From the NCBI RefSeq assembly GCF_000737195.2, contig NZ_JALM01000028.1, positions 1 through 64,000 on the forward strand: DNA of 64,000 bases, read 5' to 3'. The notes under the pieces are model-generated. The model did no database searches, was not told the origin of the DNA, and saw only the letters and a list, made by a program, of their open reading frames with translations. The translations under genes were made by a program, and so were the position numbers. The number at the start of each line of letters is the position of its first letter. The first letter of the stretch is position 1. Below are positions 17,411 to 26,160 of this stretch, piece by piece. The stretch comes from Sciscionella sediminilitoris (GTDB taxonomy: Bacteria > Actinomycetota > Actinomycetes > Mycobacteriales > Pseudonocardiaceae).

Positions 17411-18723
17411 TGAGCCAGAGCGCAACCCGCGAGACCTTCCTGGACCGCATCGGCATCCCGCACAAGCTGCGCTGGGGATTCCTCGCCGTGCTCGTCTTCA
17501 TGACCGGGAACGGCACCGAGTCCAACTTCATCTCCCCGCACATCAGCGCGGTGCTGCACAGCCCGGAAGCCACCGTCGCGGTGATCATCTCGATGTACAG
17601 CGTCGCGGTGCTGGTCGGCAGTTACCTCTCCGGCGCGCTCGCCGATCTGTGGGGACCGCGGCGGGTGATGGTGCTCGGCTTCGTGATCTGGGTCGTGTTC
17701 GAGCTGCTGTTCCTGCTCAGCCTTTCGATCGCGAACTTCCCGCTGGTGTTCATCACCTACTTCCTGCGCGGTTTCGGGTTCCCGTTCTTCGCGTTCGGTT
17801 TCCTGGTCTGGGTCAACATCACCACCCCGGTCGCGCGCAACGGCACCGCGGTCGGCTGGTTCTACGTGATGTTCACCGGCGGACTGCCGACGCTGGGCTC
17901 GCTGTTCGCGCTGGGCATGATCCCGGCCTTCGGCGGGAGCACCGGCGGCGAGACCGGCGCGATGATCAGCTCCACGGTCCTGGTGCTGATCGGGTTCCTG
18001 ATCATGTGGTTCGGGGTGCGCGATCCCCGTGGCAGGCAACGGATCGCGCCCGAGAACGAGTCCAGCATGCAGGTCATCACCGCGGGTCTGCGGCTGACCG
18101 TGCGCCAGCCCAAGATCCTGATGGGTTTCCTGGTGCGGCTGATCAACACCGCGCCCGAGTTCGGGATGTTCATCATCCTGCCCACCGTGATCGCCGATGA
18201 GCTGGGCTGGGGTCAGGCGCGCTGGCTGACCATGACGGTTCTGGTGTATGCCACCAACATTCTGGTGAACGCGGTGTTCGGCGCGGTCGGGGATCGCTGG
18301 GGCTGGCGGCGCACCGTGCAGTGGTTCGGGGTGTTCGGTTCCGCGGTCGGGCTGCTGCTGTGGTGGTACGTCCCGCACATGGTTCCGGCCGGATCCACTT
18401 GGGGCTTCTGGCTTTCCACCGCCGCGGGCTGTGTGTTCGGCTGCCTGCTCGCCGGGTTCGTGCCGATGGGCGCGATCATGCCCGCGCTCGCCCCGCAGCA
18501 CAAAGGCGCGGCGATGGCCATGTACACCACGGCGGCGGGCGGGGCGAGCTTCCTCGGTTCCGGTGTGGTCGCACTGGTGCTGGCCATCGGGCTCGGCAAC
18601 ACGGGCGTGGTGTGGGCCTTCGTACTGCTCTACGCCGCGGCCTTCGTGATGGTGTCCTTCCTGAACGTGAAGCCGGACGACACCGCCAAGAGCCCGGCAC
18701 TGGCAACGAGCGGAAAGGACTGA
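17410..18723 (+). CDS. MFS polyol permease
   Basis: A 437-residue, twelve-helix major facilitator. The first cytoplasmic loop has LADLWGPRRVMVLG, the family's G-x-L-a-D-r-x-G-r-R/K motif, with a matching GAVGDRWGWRRT in the second half. It resembles the ribitol/arabitol-type polyol permease subfamily (NGTESNFISPHIS near the first helix). The ATG overlaps the dehydrogenase stop by one base (TGATG), so translation is coupled. Probable substrate is a C4 or C5 polyol; this is inferred from neighbours. Confidence 0.85.
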   Translation: MSQSATRETFLDRIGIPHKLRWGFLAVLVFMTGNGTESNFISPHISAVLHSPEATVAVIISMYSVAVLVGSYLSGALADLWGPRRVMVLGFVIWVVFELLFLLSLSIANFPLVFITYFLRGFGFPFFAFGFLVWVNITTPVARNGTAVGWFYVMFTGGLPTLGSLFALGMIPAFGGSTGGETGAMISSTVLVLIGFLIMWFGVRDPRGRQRIAPENESSMQVITAGLRLTVRQPKILMGFLVRLINTAPEFGMFIILPTVIADELGWGQARWLTMTVLVYATNILVNAVFGAVGDRWGWRRTVQWFGVFGSAVGLLLWWYVPHMVPAGSTWGFWLSTAAGCVFGCLLAGFVPMGAIMPALAPQHKGAAMAMYTTAAGGASFLGSGVVALVLAIGLGNTGVVWAFVLLYAAAFVMVSFLNVKPDDTAKSPALATSGKD

Positions 18724-18730
18724 GTACGCG

Positions 18731-19450
18731 ATGTTCGATCTGAGTGGCCGGGTCGCGCTGGTGACCGGTGCCGCGTCCGGCATCGGCCGCCAGATCGCGG
18801 AAACCCTCGCCGAACGCGGGGCCACCGTGGCCGGTGCGGACCTGAAAGCCGATTTCCCGGCCGTTTGCGCTTCCACGCATCGCCTCGAGGTGACCGATCC
18901 GGAATCGGTGCGCGCGGTGACCGCGGAGGTGCTGGCGCGGCACGGCGCGATCGACATCCTGGTCAACTCGGCGGGCGTGGCACGGCTCGCGCCCGCGGCC
19001 GAGGTCACCACCGCGGACTGGGACCTGACCATCGCGGTGAACCTCACCGGCACTTTCCTGATGTGCCAGGCGGTCGGCGCGGCGATGGCGGAGCGCGGCT
19101 ACGGGCGGATCGTGAACCTGGCCTCCCAGGCGGCGAGCGTGGCGCTGGACAAACACGTCGCCTACTGCGCGAGCAAGGCGGGGGTGAACGGGATGACCCG
19201 CACGCTGGCCCTCGAATGGGGGCCGAGCGGGATCACCGTGAACACCGTCTCGCCGACCGTGGTGCTCACCGAACTCGGCCGCGCCGCCTGGGACAACCCG
19301 GCGGGCGAGGCGCATCGCGCGGAGATCCCGACCGGGCGGTTCGCCGAACCGGAGGAGATCGCCGCCGCGGTGACCTACCTCATCTCGGCGGAGGCGGCGA
19401 TGGTCAACGGCACCGAACTGCGAGTGGACGGCGGGTTCACGATCCGCTGA
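18731..19450 (+). CDS. Short-chain dehydrogenase/reductase
   Basis: A 239-residue classical SDR. It has the cofactor motif TGAASGIG at residues 11-18, NSAG, the serine in NLASQAAS and the catalytic YCASK; an Asp after the second strand (GADLK) suggests NAD preference. It is 7 bp after the permease and ends the polyol operon. A second polyol or ketose oxidation step, such as D-threitol dehydrogenase or a C4/C5 polyol dehydrogenase, is likely; substrate is not determined. Confidence 0.85.
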   Translation: MFDLSGRVALVTGAASGIGRQIAETLAERGATVAGADLKADFPAVCASTHRLEVTDPESVRAVTAEVLARHGAIDILVNSAGVARLAPAAEVTTADWDLTIAVNLTGTFLMCQAVGAAMAERGYGRIVNLASQAASVALDKHVAYCASKAGVNGMTRTLALEWGPSGITVNTVSPTVVLTELGRAAWDNPAGEAHRAEIPTGRFAEPEEIAAAVTYLISAEAAMVNGTELRVDGGFTIR

Positions 19451-19477
19451 GCCGCACCGGAATCAGCCGGTTGTGCC

Positions 19478-20116
19478 TCAGCACTTGCCCAGGGTGCCCT
19501 CGAGGGCCTTTTTCTCCTCGGCCTTCACGGTCAGCTTGTACTTGTGCTTGATCGCCACGAAGCTGGCCGCGTAGTCGCAGCGGTAATCGGCGTTCGAGGG
19601 CATCCACTCGTCCGGGGTCTTGTCGCTCTTCTCCTCGTTCGAGCTCCCGGAGACCGCGATCAGCTGCGGGTCCTTGAGGTCGTTCGCGAAGGCCTGGCGC
19701 TGGTCCTGGGACCACTTCGCGGCCCCGGTGCGCCAGGCGTCGGCGAGCGGGACGATGTGGTCGATCTGCACCTCGGAGGCCTTGCTCTCCTTCTGCCCGT
19801 CGTAGGCGCTCGTCCAGGTACCCGAGGTCGGGTAGCAGTCGTTGCCCACCTTGACGTTCTCCCCGTCGCGCTTGAGCACGTCCTCGCGGGTGTTGCAGTT
19901 GCCCTCCTGCGCGATCCAGTGCGGGAACTTCTCCCGGGAGTAGCCGTCCATGGAGCCGTCCGCGGCCACGGTGAGCGAACCGAGGTAACCGCGGGCGGTC
20001 GCGGCATCCGGGATCCCGGGCGGGGTGGCCGATGCGGGAACGGCGAGCCCGAAAAGGCTGATGCCCGCCGCTGCGGTTAGTGAAATGGTGGCGGTACGTA
20101 AGCTAAGTTTCGTCAT
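19478..20116 (-). CDS. Secreted HNH-type endonuclease family protein
   Basis: A 212-residue protein with a signal peptide (basic start, hydrophobic ISLTAAAGISLFGLAVPA, ASA cleavage site near residue 31) and a nuclease domain with the core EVQIDHIVPLADAW plus a late DEWMPSNADYRCDYA, as in the DUF1524/GmrSD-like HNH group common as exported actinobacterial proteins. Cysteines in the mature part suit an extracytoplasmic enzyme. ATG 20116 is preferred over 20134 since it gives a normal signal peptide. Probable role is extracellular nucleic-acid degradation; no immunity partner is evident. Confidence 0.82.
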   Translation of the reverse strand: MTKLSLRTATISLTAAAGISLFGLAVPASATPPGIPDAATARGYLGSLTVAADGSMDGYSREKFPHWIAQEGNCNTREDVLKRDGENVKVGNDCYPTSGTWTSAYDGQKESKASEVQIDHIVPLADAWRTGAAKWSQDQRQAFANDLKDPQLIAVSGSSNEEKSDKTPDEWMPSNADYRCDYAASFVAIKHKYKLTVKAEEKKALEGTLGKC

Positions 20117-20188
20117 CTTTTGACGATCGCGCATGGATGTGACGCGCGCAATACTTTCGGGTGACTCACCGACGAACGTAGGGGGTCA

Positions 20189-20743
20189 TCACGCGGTCAC
20201 CAGCCGTAGATCCTCGGTGTGCCGATACCAGGACCAGCGCTCGAGCGGCCGCGGGTGCGGCTGACCGTCGGTGACCGGCTGACACGGGGCGCAACCGAAC
20301 TGCACGGCTCGCCCGGTCGCGGTGCGGGTCCTGCGGAACCGCCTGCGCACGGTGACTTCCACGCCTGCACCGCCGGGGCGCACCAGCACGGTGCCCGCCT
20401 CCCGGTAGAGCACGGCGGTGCTGTCGCAGTACACCGTGGCTCCGGTCACCTGCGCGCTCGCCGCGCCGACCACGACCCCGCCGTGATCGTCGCGGATCAG
20501 CGGAATGCTGGTCACCGCAGCGGTGCGCACCGTGTCCGGATGGGCGCGAACCGCGACCTCGGATTCGCCGGACGGCAGGTAGGCGACCGCGATGTGCTGG
20601 AGCTTTCCCTTGCGCAGCAGGCGGATCGCGACCGCGGCGAGATCGGCGTCGGTGCCGTGCACCACGAGACGCTCCACGTCCAGTGCTGGATCGATGTCCG
20701 CTTTTCCGGACAGTGGCCCGGACAGTTCCGCCGTTCGCATCAT
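20189..20743 (-). CDS. Conserved hypothetical protein
   Basis: A 184-residue mostly beta-type soluble protein with no signal peptide, no membrane segment and no motif I recognise. The N-terminal part includes [17 protein letters not shown] and the end is Arg/Trp-rich. Two adjacent ATG codons (20743, 20740) can serve as start. It diverges from purA over an 80-bp region and lies upstream of the secreted nuclease on the same strand, 72 bp away. No function is proposed. Confidence 0.65.
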   Translation of the reverse strand: MMRTAELSGPLSGKADIDPALDVERLVVHGTDADLAAVAIRLLRKGKLQHIAVAYLPSGESEVAVRAHPDTVRTAAVTSIPLIRDDHGGVVVGAASAQVTGATVYCDSTAVLYREAGTVLVRPGGAGVEVTVRRRFRRTRTATGRAVQFGCAPCQPVTDGQPHPRPLERWSWYRHTEDLRLVTA

Positions 20744-20767
20744 TGACACGAGAAGAGAGGGTACGCT
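20743..20767 (+). promoter_or_regulatory. Possible purA promoter
   Basis: TTGACA at 20743-20748 and TACGCT at 20762-20767 resemble -35 and -10 boxes, but the 13-bp spacer is too short for a standard sigma-70-type promoter. The -10-like box alone may be used. Confidence 0.3.
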
Positions 20768-20822
20768 TGTCGACCGGTACAGCTTGTTTTCGCAAACCGA
20801 TCAATATCAATGGGAGTTTGAC

Positions 20823-22112
20823 ATGCCTGCCATCGTGCTCATCGGCGCCCAGTGGGGCGACGAAGGTAAGGGCAAGGCCACCGACCTGCTCGGCGACCAG
20901 GTGCAGTGGGTCGTGCGCTATCAGGGCGGCAACAACGCAGGGCACACGGTCGTGCTCCCGGACGGTCAGGACTTCGCGCTCAAGCTGATCCCCTCGGGCA
21001 TTCTCACCGAGGGGGTGACGAACGTGATCGGCAACGGTGTGGTCGTGGATCCGGGCGCGCTGCTCGACGAGCTGCGCGGTCTCCAGGAGAAGGGCGTGGA
21101 CACGAGCAGGCTGCTCATCTCCGCGGACGCGCACCTGATCATGCCGTACCACATCGCCATCGACAAAGTCACCGAGCGTTATCTGGGCAGCCGCAAGATC
21201 GGCACCACGGGCCGCGGGATCGGGCCCTGTTACCAGGACAAGGTCGCCCGCGTCGGGGTGCGCGTGCAGGACCTGCTGGACGAGAAGATCCTGCGCCAGA
21301 AGGTGGAATCGGCGCTGGAGGTGAAGAACCAGATCCTGGTCAAGGTGTACAACCGCAAGGCACTGGATCCGGCCCAGGTCGCCGACGAGGTGCTCGCGCA
21401 GGGTGAGCAGTTCGCTGAGCGCATCGCGGACACCAGGCTCGAGCTGAACAAGGCGCTCGAGGCGGGCGAGACCATGCTGCTCGAGGGGTCCCAGGGCACC
21501 CTGCTGGACGTGGACCACGGCACCTACCCCTTCGTGACCTCGTCCAACCCGACCTCCGGCGGGGCGAGCGCCGGATCGGGCATCGGGCCGGGCCGGATCA
21601 GCGCCGTGCTCGGCATCCTGAAGGCCTACACCACCCGGGTCGGTTCCGGGCCGTTCCCGACCGAGCTGACCGACGAGATGGGCGAGCACCTGCGCAAGGT
21701 CGGCGGGGAGATCGGCGTGAACACCGGGCGCGATCGGCGCACCGGCTGGTTCGACGCGGTGATCGCGCGCTACGCGACCCGGGTCAACGGCATCACCGAT
21801 TACTTCCTCACCAAGCTGGATGTGCTCTCCGGACTGGAATCGGTGCCGATCTGCGTGGGCTACGAGGTGGACGGTTTCCACACCGAGGACATGCCGATGA
21901 CCCAGACCGATGTGCACCACGCGGTCCCGGTCTACGAGCAGCTGCCCGGTTGGTGGGAGGACATCAGCGAGTGCCGCCGGTTCGAGGATCTGCCGAAGAA
22001 CGCGCAGGCGTACGTGCACCGGATCGAGGAACTGTCCGGGGCGCGGGTTTCCGCGATCGGTGTCGGTCCGGGGCGTGACCAGACGATCACCCGGCACGAC
22101 ATAATCCGATGA
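20823..22112 (+). CDS. purA: Adenylosuccinate synthetase
   Basis: Converts IMP and aspartate with GTP to adenylosuccinate, the first committed step to AMP. The 429-residue product begins [20 protein letters not shown], the family's P-loop-like GTP site, and has [17 protein letters not shown], the [20 protein letters not shown] signature and a C-terminal VGPGRDQTI. Full family length. ATG 20823 is preceded by GGGAG. It is monocistronic; a long inverted repeat follows the stop. Confidence 0.98.
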   Translation: MPAIVLIGAQWGDEGKGKATDLLGDQVQWVVRYQGGNNAGHTVVLPDGQDFALKLIPSGILTEGVTNVIGNGVVVDPGALLDELRGLQEKGVDTSRLLISADAHLIMPYHIAIDKVTERYLGSRKIGTTGRGIGPCYQDKVARVGVRVQDLLDEKILRQKVESALEVKNQILVKVYNRKALDPAQVADEVLAQGEQFAERIADTRLELNKALEAGETMLLEGSQGTLLDVDHGTYPFVTSSNPTSGGASAGSGIGPGRISAVLGILKAYTTRVGSGPFPTELTDEMGEHLRKVGGEIGVNTGRDRRTGWFDAVIARYATRVNGITDYFLTKLDVLSGLESVPICVGYEVDGFHTEDMPMTQTDVHHAVPVYEQLPGWWEDISECRRFEDLPKNAQAYVHRIEELSGARVSAIGVGPGRDQTITRHDIIR

Positions 22113-22126
22113 ATTGATTCGCAATT

Positions 22127-22175
22127 CGCGTGTTTCCGTCCCCGAGATAATCCCTTCCTGTGGACGAAACACGCG
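22127..22175. terminator. Long inverted repeat after purA
   Basis: CGCGTGTTTC (22127-22136) plus GTCC (22138-22141) pair with GGAC (22162-22165) plus GAAACACGCG (22166-22175), giving 14 pairs with a single bulge around a 20-nt loop. There is no U-tract, so it may be a Rho-independent terminator of the actinobacterial tail-less kind, or another cruciform element. Confidence 0.6.
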
Positions 22176-22270
22176 TCCGATTGACACCATGTGCGGCGCG
22201 CTGGTGCGATCGGTTGCGTGATTTCCCGAGAATTCCCCGAAAACGGCGCCTCGTTCGGCGGTGACCGGTG

Positions 22271-23083
22271 ATGGCGAGCGTCACCGCCGTCGCCGATCAG
22301 GTGCGCCCGCAACGCAACCGCCCGGGCCGCACCCGCCGCCGCGTCCGGATTCCCTTGCTGCGCTTGGCAAGCCCGGTCGCGATCGTGCTCATCTGGCAGC
22401 TGGCCAGCAGCACCGGGCTGCTGCCGAGCCGGTTGCTCGCCTCCCCGGTCGCCGTGGTGCGCGCGGCGGGCGAGCTGATCGCGAACGGGGAGCTGACCTC
22501 GGCGCTGGGGATCTCGGTGCTGCGCGCGTTCCTGGGTTTCCTGATCGGCGCGGCGCTCGGCGGTCTGTTCGGTACTCTCGCCGGGCTTACCAAGGCCGGG
22601 GACATCGGCATCGATCCGCCCATGCAGGCGCTGCGGACCCTGCCGCATCTGGGCATGATCCCGTTGTTCATCACCTGGTTCGGGGTCGGCGAGGCGCCCA
22701 AGATCGCGATCGTCGCCTTCGGGGTCGCGCTGCCCATCTATCTGCACGTGTACGCCGGAATCCGTGGTGTGGACCGGAAACTGCTCGAGGCCACCCGGGT
22801 GCTCGGCTTCTCCCGCGCGCAGCGGCTGCGCCATGTGGTGTTCCCGGCATCCACCGAACACGTCATGGTCGGGCTGCGGCTGGCCTTCGCGAGTGCCTGG
22901 CTCTCGCTGATCGTGGGTGAGCAGATCGCCGCGGACACCGGGATCGGGTATCTCATCAACAATGCGCGCGATTTCCTGCGCATCGACGTGATCCTGGTCG
23001 GGCTCGCGGTGTACGCGATCCTCGGCCTGCTCACCGATGCCGGGGTGCGGCTGATCGAGCGGAGGGTGCTGCGATGGCGGTGA
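22271..23083 (+). CDS. ssuC: Aliphatic sulfonate ABC transporter permease
   Basis: Membrane permease for sulfonate uptake. The 270-residue product has about six membrane helices and the inner-loop EAA motif EATRVLGFSRAQRLRHVVFPA, typical of the SsuC/TauC/NrtB family. ATG 22271 or GTG 22268 may start it. It overlaps ssuB by 10 bp, and the ssuABCD set is completed downstream, which supports the sulfonate assignment over nitrate or taurine. Confidence 0.9.
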   Translation: MASVTAVADQVRPQRNRPGRTRRRVRIPLLRLASPVAIVLIWQLASSTGLLPSRLLASPVAVVRAAGELIANGELTSALGISVLRAFLGFLIGAALGGLFGTLAGLTKAGDIGIDPPMQALRTLPHLGMIPLFITWFGVGEAPKIAIVAFGVALPIYLHVYAGIRGVDRKLLEATRVLGFSRAQRLRHVVFPASTEHVMVGLRLAFASAWLSLIVGEQIAADTGIGYLINNARDFLRIDVILVGLAVYAILGLLTDAGVRLIERRVLRWR

Positions 23084-23763
23084 CGGTACGCGGACTGCGC
23101 AAGACCTTCGGCGAGCGCACCGTGCTCGACGGCGTGGATCTGACCGTGGCGCGCGGGGAATTCGTTGCCCTGCTGGGGAAAAGCGGATCGGGCAAGTCCA
23201 CCCTGCTGCGAGTGCTCGCGGGGCTGGACGGCGCGGTCGAGGGGATCGCGGATGTGGCGGGCAGTGTCTCGGTGGCCTTCCAGGAGCCGCGACTGCTTCC
23301 CTGGCGCAAGGTCTGGCGCAATGTGGTGCTGGGGACCGAGGGCTCGCGCGAGCAGGCGGTGCGCGCACTCGGCGAGGTACACCTCGAAGAACGCGCCGAC
23401 GCTTGGCCTGGCACCCTTTCCGGGGGTGAGGCACAGCGGGTTTCCCTTGCCAGGGCGCTGATCCGGGAACCCTCGGTGCTGCTGCTTGACGAGCCGTTCG
23501 GGGCGCTGGACGCGCTCACCAGGCTGGCCATGGGCGGGCTCGTGCAGGAATTGTGGCGCACGCACGGGCAATCGGTGCTGCTGGTCACCCACGATGTCGG
23601 GGAAGCGCTCACCCTCGCCGACCGGGTGCTCGTACTCGAGGACGGGCGGATCTCCGCCGAACACCGCATCGATCTCCCCCGGCCGCGCGCCGAACGCGAA
23701 CTGCTCGGGCTGCGGGACACCCTGCTCGCCGAACTCGGGGTGGAACAGCATGCGCTGGCTTAG
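23074..23763 (+). CDS. ssuB: Aliphatic sulfonate ABC transporter ATPase
   Basis: ATPase of the sulfonate importer, 229 residues. Walker A GKSGSGKS, Q-loop AFQEPRLLPWRKV (characteristic of SsuB/TauB), signature LSGGEAQRVSLARAL, Walker B VLLLDEPFGALD and switch LLVTHDVGEAL are all present. ATG 23074 follows GGAGG. The next gene of the set starts 201 bp later, across a repeat-containing gap. Confidence 0.92.
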   Translation: MAVTVRGLRKTFGERTVLDGVDLTVARGEFVALLGKSGSGKSTLLRVLAGLDGAVEGIADVAGSVSVAFQEPRLLPWRKVWRNVVLGTEGSREQAVRALGEVHLEERADAWPGTLSGGEAQRVSLARALIREPSVLLLDEPFGALDALTRLAMGGLVQELWRTHGQSVLLVTHDVGEALTLADRVLVLEDGRISAEHRIDLPRPRAERELLGLRDTLLAELGVEQHALA

Positions 23764-23785
23764 AGGTCATCTCACAATGACACTA

Positions 23786-23956
23786 CCTGCTGCGCGGGGC
23801 CAGCGCGGCGCTGGCACGGCCTCCGGCGCCGGCAGGCACGGCGCGCGTTGTCGTCAATCACCGCAGAAACCCACTGCGGCTCAATACTCCGCCTTGCGGC
23901 TCATCCACTGCCTCGGGTACGGGTGTCCCGCCGGGGCACAGTCCCGCTCGCGACGG
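23786..23956 (+). repeat. Dispersed intergenic repeat, copy A
   Basis: This spacer between ssuB and ssuA shares, in the same order, CCTGCTGCGC, GCCAGCGCGGCGC, a GCGTTGTC block, CCGCCTTGC, CTCGGGTRCGGGTGYCCCGC and CCCGCTCGCGACGG with the spacer before purD (32399-32598). Divergence between blocks is high. It ends against the ssuA ribosome-binding site, so the repeat has been fixed inside the operon and may contribute part of that site. Confidence 0.65.
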
Positions 23957-23964
23957 AGGCCATC

Positions 23965-24936
23965 ATGAAACGACCTCTTAGCTGCATCGCGCTGCTCCTG
24001 CTGCTTTCCGGCTGTGCCACGAAAACCGAGGAACGCGGGCTCGTGCTGCACATCGGCGACCAGAAAGGGCAGACGAAGGCGCTGCTCGCCGCTTCCGGGC
24101 TGCTGCGCGAATTGCCGTTCACGGTGCGGTTCTCCACCTTCACCTCCGGTCCGCCCGAGGTGGAGGCGGCGAACGCGGGCGCGATCGACACCGCCTCGGT
24201 GGGCAACACCCCCGCCCTGATCGCGGCCGCGGCGAACGCGGACGTCTCCATGGTCGCCGCCGCACAGGGGGCGCCGAGCGGGGACACCATCCTGGTGCCG
24301 CGGAATTCTCCGGTCAGGGACCTGAAGTCGTTGCGCGGCAAGACCATCGGCGTGGCGAACAGCACCTCGGCGCACGGGCATCTGCTCGCTCAGCTACGCA
24401 GGGCCGGCCTGTCCAAAGAGGACGTGCACATCGCCTATCTGCAACCGGCGGACGCCTTCGCCGCGTTCAGCCAGGGCGATCTGGACGCCTGGGCGATCTG
24501 GGATCCGTACACCGCACAGGCGCAGATCCGCGAGCACGCGCGGGTGCTGCTGGACGGGACCGGTGTGGCGAACGCGCTCAACTTCCAGGTGGCGAGCCGG
24601 AAAGCGCTCGCCGATCCGCGCAAGGCCGAGGCGATCCGCGCGCTGGTGATCGCCACCGCCAAGGCGCAGCGCTGGACCCAGAGCCATCCCGAGCAGTGGG
24701 CCCGCGCCTATGCGCACGACACCGGGCTCCCGGTCCCGGTGGCCCGCCTCGAGGTCAGCCGCGGGGTCAAACTTCCGGTTCCGCTCACCGGGGACACCGT
24801 GCGATCCGAACAGCAGCTCATGGATGTGTTCGTGGCGAACAACTCCATTCCGCAGGGCATCCGGTTCGGCGATTTCGTCGACGACCGCTACCACAAGGAT
24901 CTGCAACCATTCCAGGAGAAAGGCATCCGGCAATGA
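23965..24936 (+). CDS. ssuA: Aliphatic sulfonate-binding lipoprotein
   Basis: Periplasmic-type binding protein anchored as a lipoprotein. The 323-residue product has a short signal with lipobox LLSGC (Cys near residue 17), then the NMT1/SsuA-like fold with TASVGNTPALIAA, LRGKTIGVANSTSAHG and DAWAIWDPYTAQAQ. ATG 23965 has GGAGG 7 nt upstream. It overlaps ssuD by 4 bp (ATGA). Confidence 0.92.
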   Translation: MKRPLSCIALLLLLSGCATKTEERGLVLHIGDQKGQTKALLAASGLLRELPFTVRFSTFTSGPPEVEAANAGAIDTASVGNTPALIAAAANADVSMVAAAQGAPSGDTILVPRNSPVRDLKSLRGKTIGVANSTSAHGHLLAQLRRAGLSKEDVHIAYLQPADAFAAFSQGDLDAWAIWDPYTAQAQIREHARVLLDGTGVANALNFQVASRKALADPRKAEAIRALVIATAKAQRWTQSHPEQWARAYAHDTGLPVPVARLEVSRGVKLPVPLTGDTVRSEQQLMDVFVANNSIPQGIRFGDFVDDRYHKDLQPFQEKGIRQ

Positions 24937-26078
24937 GCATCGAACTGCACTGGTTCCTTCCCACCCACGGGGACGGCCGGTTCATCGCGGAGCGCCCGCA
25001 CGTCTCCCCGATCGCGGCGGCGAGCCCGCGCCAGCCGGACATCGACTACCTCGCCCAGGTCGCGCAGGCCGCCGAACATCTCGGGTTCACCGGAATGCTC
25101 ACCCCGACCGGTTCCTGGTGCCAGGATGCCTGGCTGACCACAGCGGCCCTGCTCGCGCGTACCAAGCGGATCAAGTTCCTTGTCGCCTTCCGCCCCGGCG
25201 TGCTCAGCCCGACCCTCGCGGCTCAGATGGCCGCCACCTATCAGCAGGTCTCCGGTGGCCGGTTGCTGCTGAACATCGTCACCGGCGGGGAATCGGTCGA
25301 ACAGCGCCGGTTCGGTGACCACCTCGATCACGATCAGCGTTATGCGCGCACCGACGAATTCCTCAGTGTGCTGCGATCCGCCTGGTCCGGGACACCCGCC
25401 GATTTCCACGGCGAGCACTACGAGATCGAGGGCGCGCGCACCTACTCCGTTCCGGACCCCGAGCCGCCGATCTACTTCGGCGGATCCTCCCCCGCCGCCC
25501 TTCCGGTCGCCGCCAAACACGCCGACGTCTACCTCACCTGGGGCGAACCGCCCGCTGCCGTCGCCGAGAAGGTCGCCAAAGTGCGCGCCATCGGCGAGAA
25601 ATACGGGCGGCGTCTGCGGTTCGGCATCCGGCTGCACACCATTTCCCGGGATCGCTCCGAACAGGCCTGGGCCGTGGCCCAGGACCTGTACGACGCCTTC
25701 GATCCCGCCGATGTGGCCCAGGCCCAGGAATCCTTCGCACGCAGTGAATCCGTCGGCCAGCAGCGGATGGCCGCGCTGCACGGCGGCGACCTGGGCGACG
25801 ACGCCCGCTCCCTCGAGATCTACCCCGGGCTGTGGTCCGGAGTCGGCCTCGTGCGCGGCGGCGCCGGGACCGCGCTCGTCGGCAGCCACGCCGAAGTAGC
25901 CGACCTCATCGAGCAGTACACCGAGGTGGGGATCGAGGAATTCGTGCTTTCCGGGTACCCGCACCTCGAGGAGGCCTACTGGTTCGGCGAGGGAGTTCGC
26001 CCGGAACTGGCGCGACGCGGGCTGGTGGGGGCCGACTCCGAGCCGGAGCGGCCGAACCTGCGCGTGGCGGCGCTGTAG
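24933..26078 (+). CDS. ssuD: FMNH2-dependent alkanesulfonate monooxygenase
   Basis: Releases sulfite from alkanesulfonates, using reduced FMN and oxygen, to supply sulfur. The 381-residue luciferase-fold product starts MSIELHWFLPTHGDGRF and has LVAFRPGVLSPTLAAQMAAT, LLNIVTGGE and the PEPPIYFGGSSPAA segment of SsuD. Length matches the family. No flavin reductase (SsuE) is encoded nearby, so reduced FMN must come from another locus. ATGA overlap with ssuA. Confidence 0.95.
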   Translation: MSIELHWFLPTHGDGRFIAERPHVSPIAAASPRQPDIDYLAQVAQAAEHLGFTGMLTPTGSWCQDAWLTTAALLARTKRIKFLVAFRPGVLSPTLAAQMAATYQQVSGGRLLLNIVTGGESVEQRRFGDHLDHDQRYARTDEFLSVLRSAWSGTPADFHGEHYEIEGARTYSVPDPEPPIYFGGSSPAALPVAAKHADVYLTWGEPPAAVAEKVAKVRAIGEKYGRRLRFGIRLHTISRDRSEQAWAVAQDLYDAFDPADVAQAQESFARSESVGQQRMAALHGGDLGDDARSLEIYPGLWSGVGLVRGGAGTALVGSHAEVADLIEQYTEVGIEEFVLSGYPHLEEAYWFGEGVRPELARRGLVGADSEPERPNLRVAAL

Positions 26079-26160
26079 TCGGCCGAAACTGACCCAGGGT
26101 GCGTGGGATCGGGCGATCGCATCGATCCGGGCTTCTTCCGCCGCGAGATCGCCTCGATAA

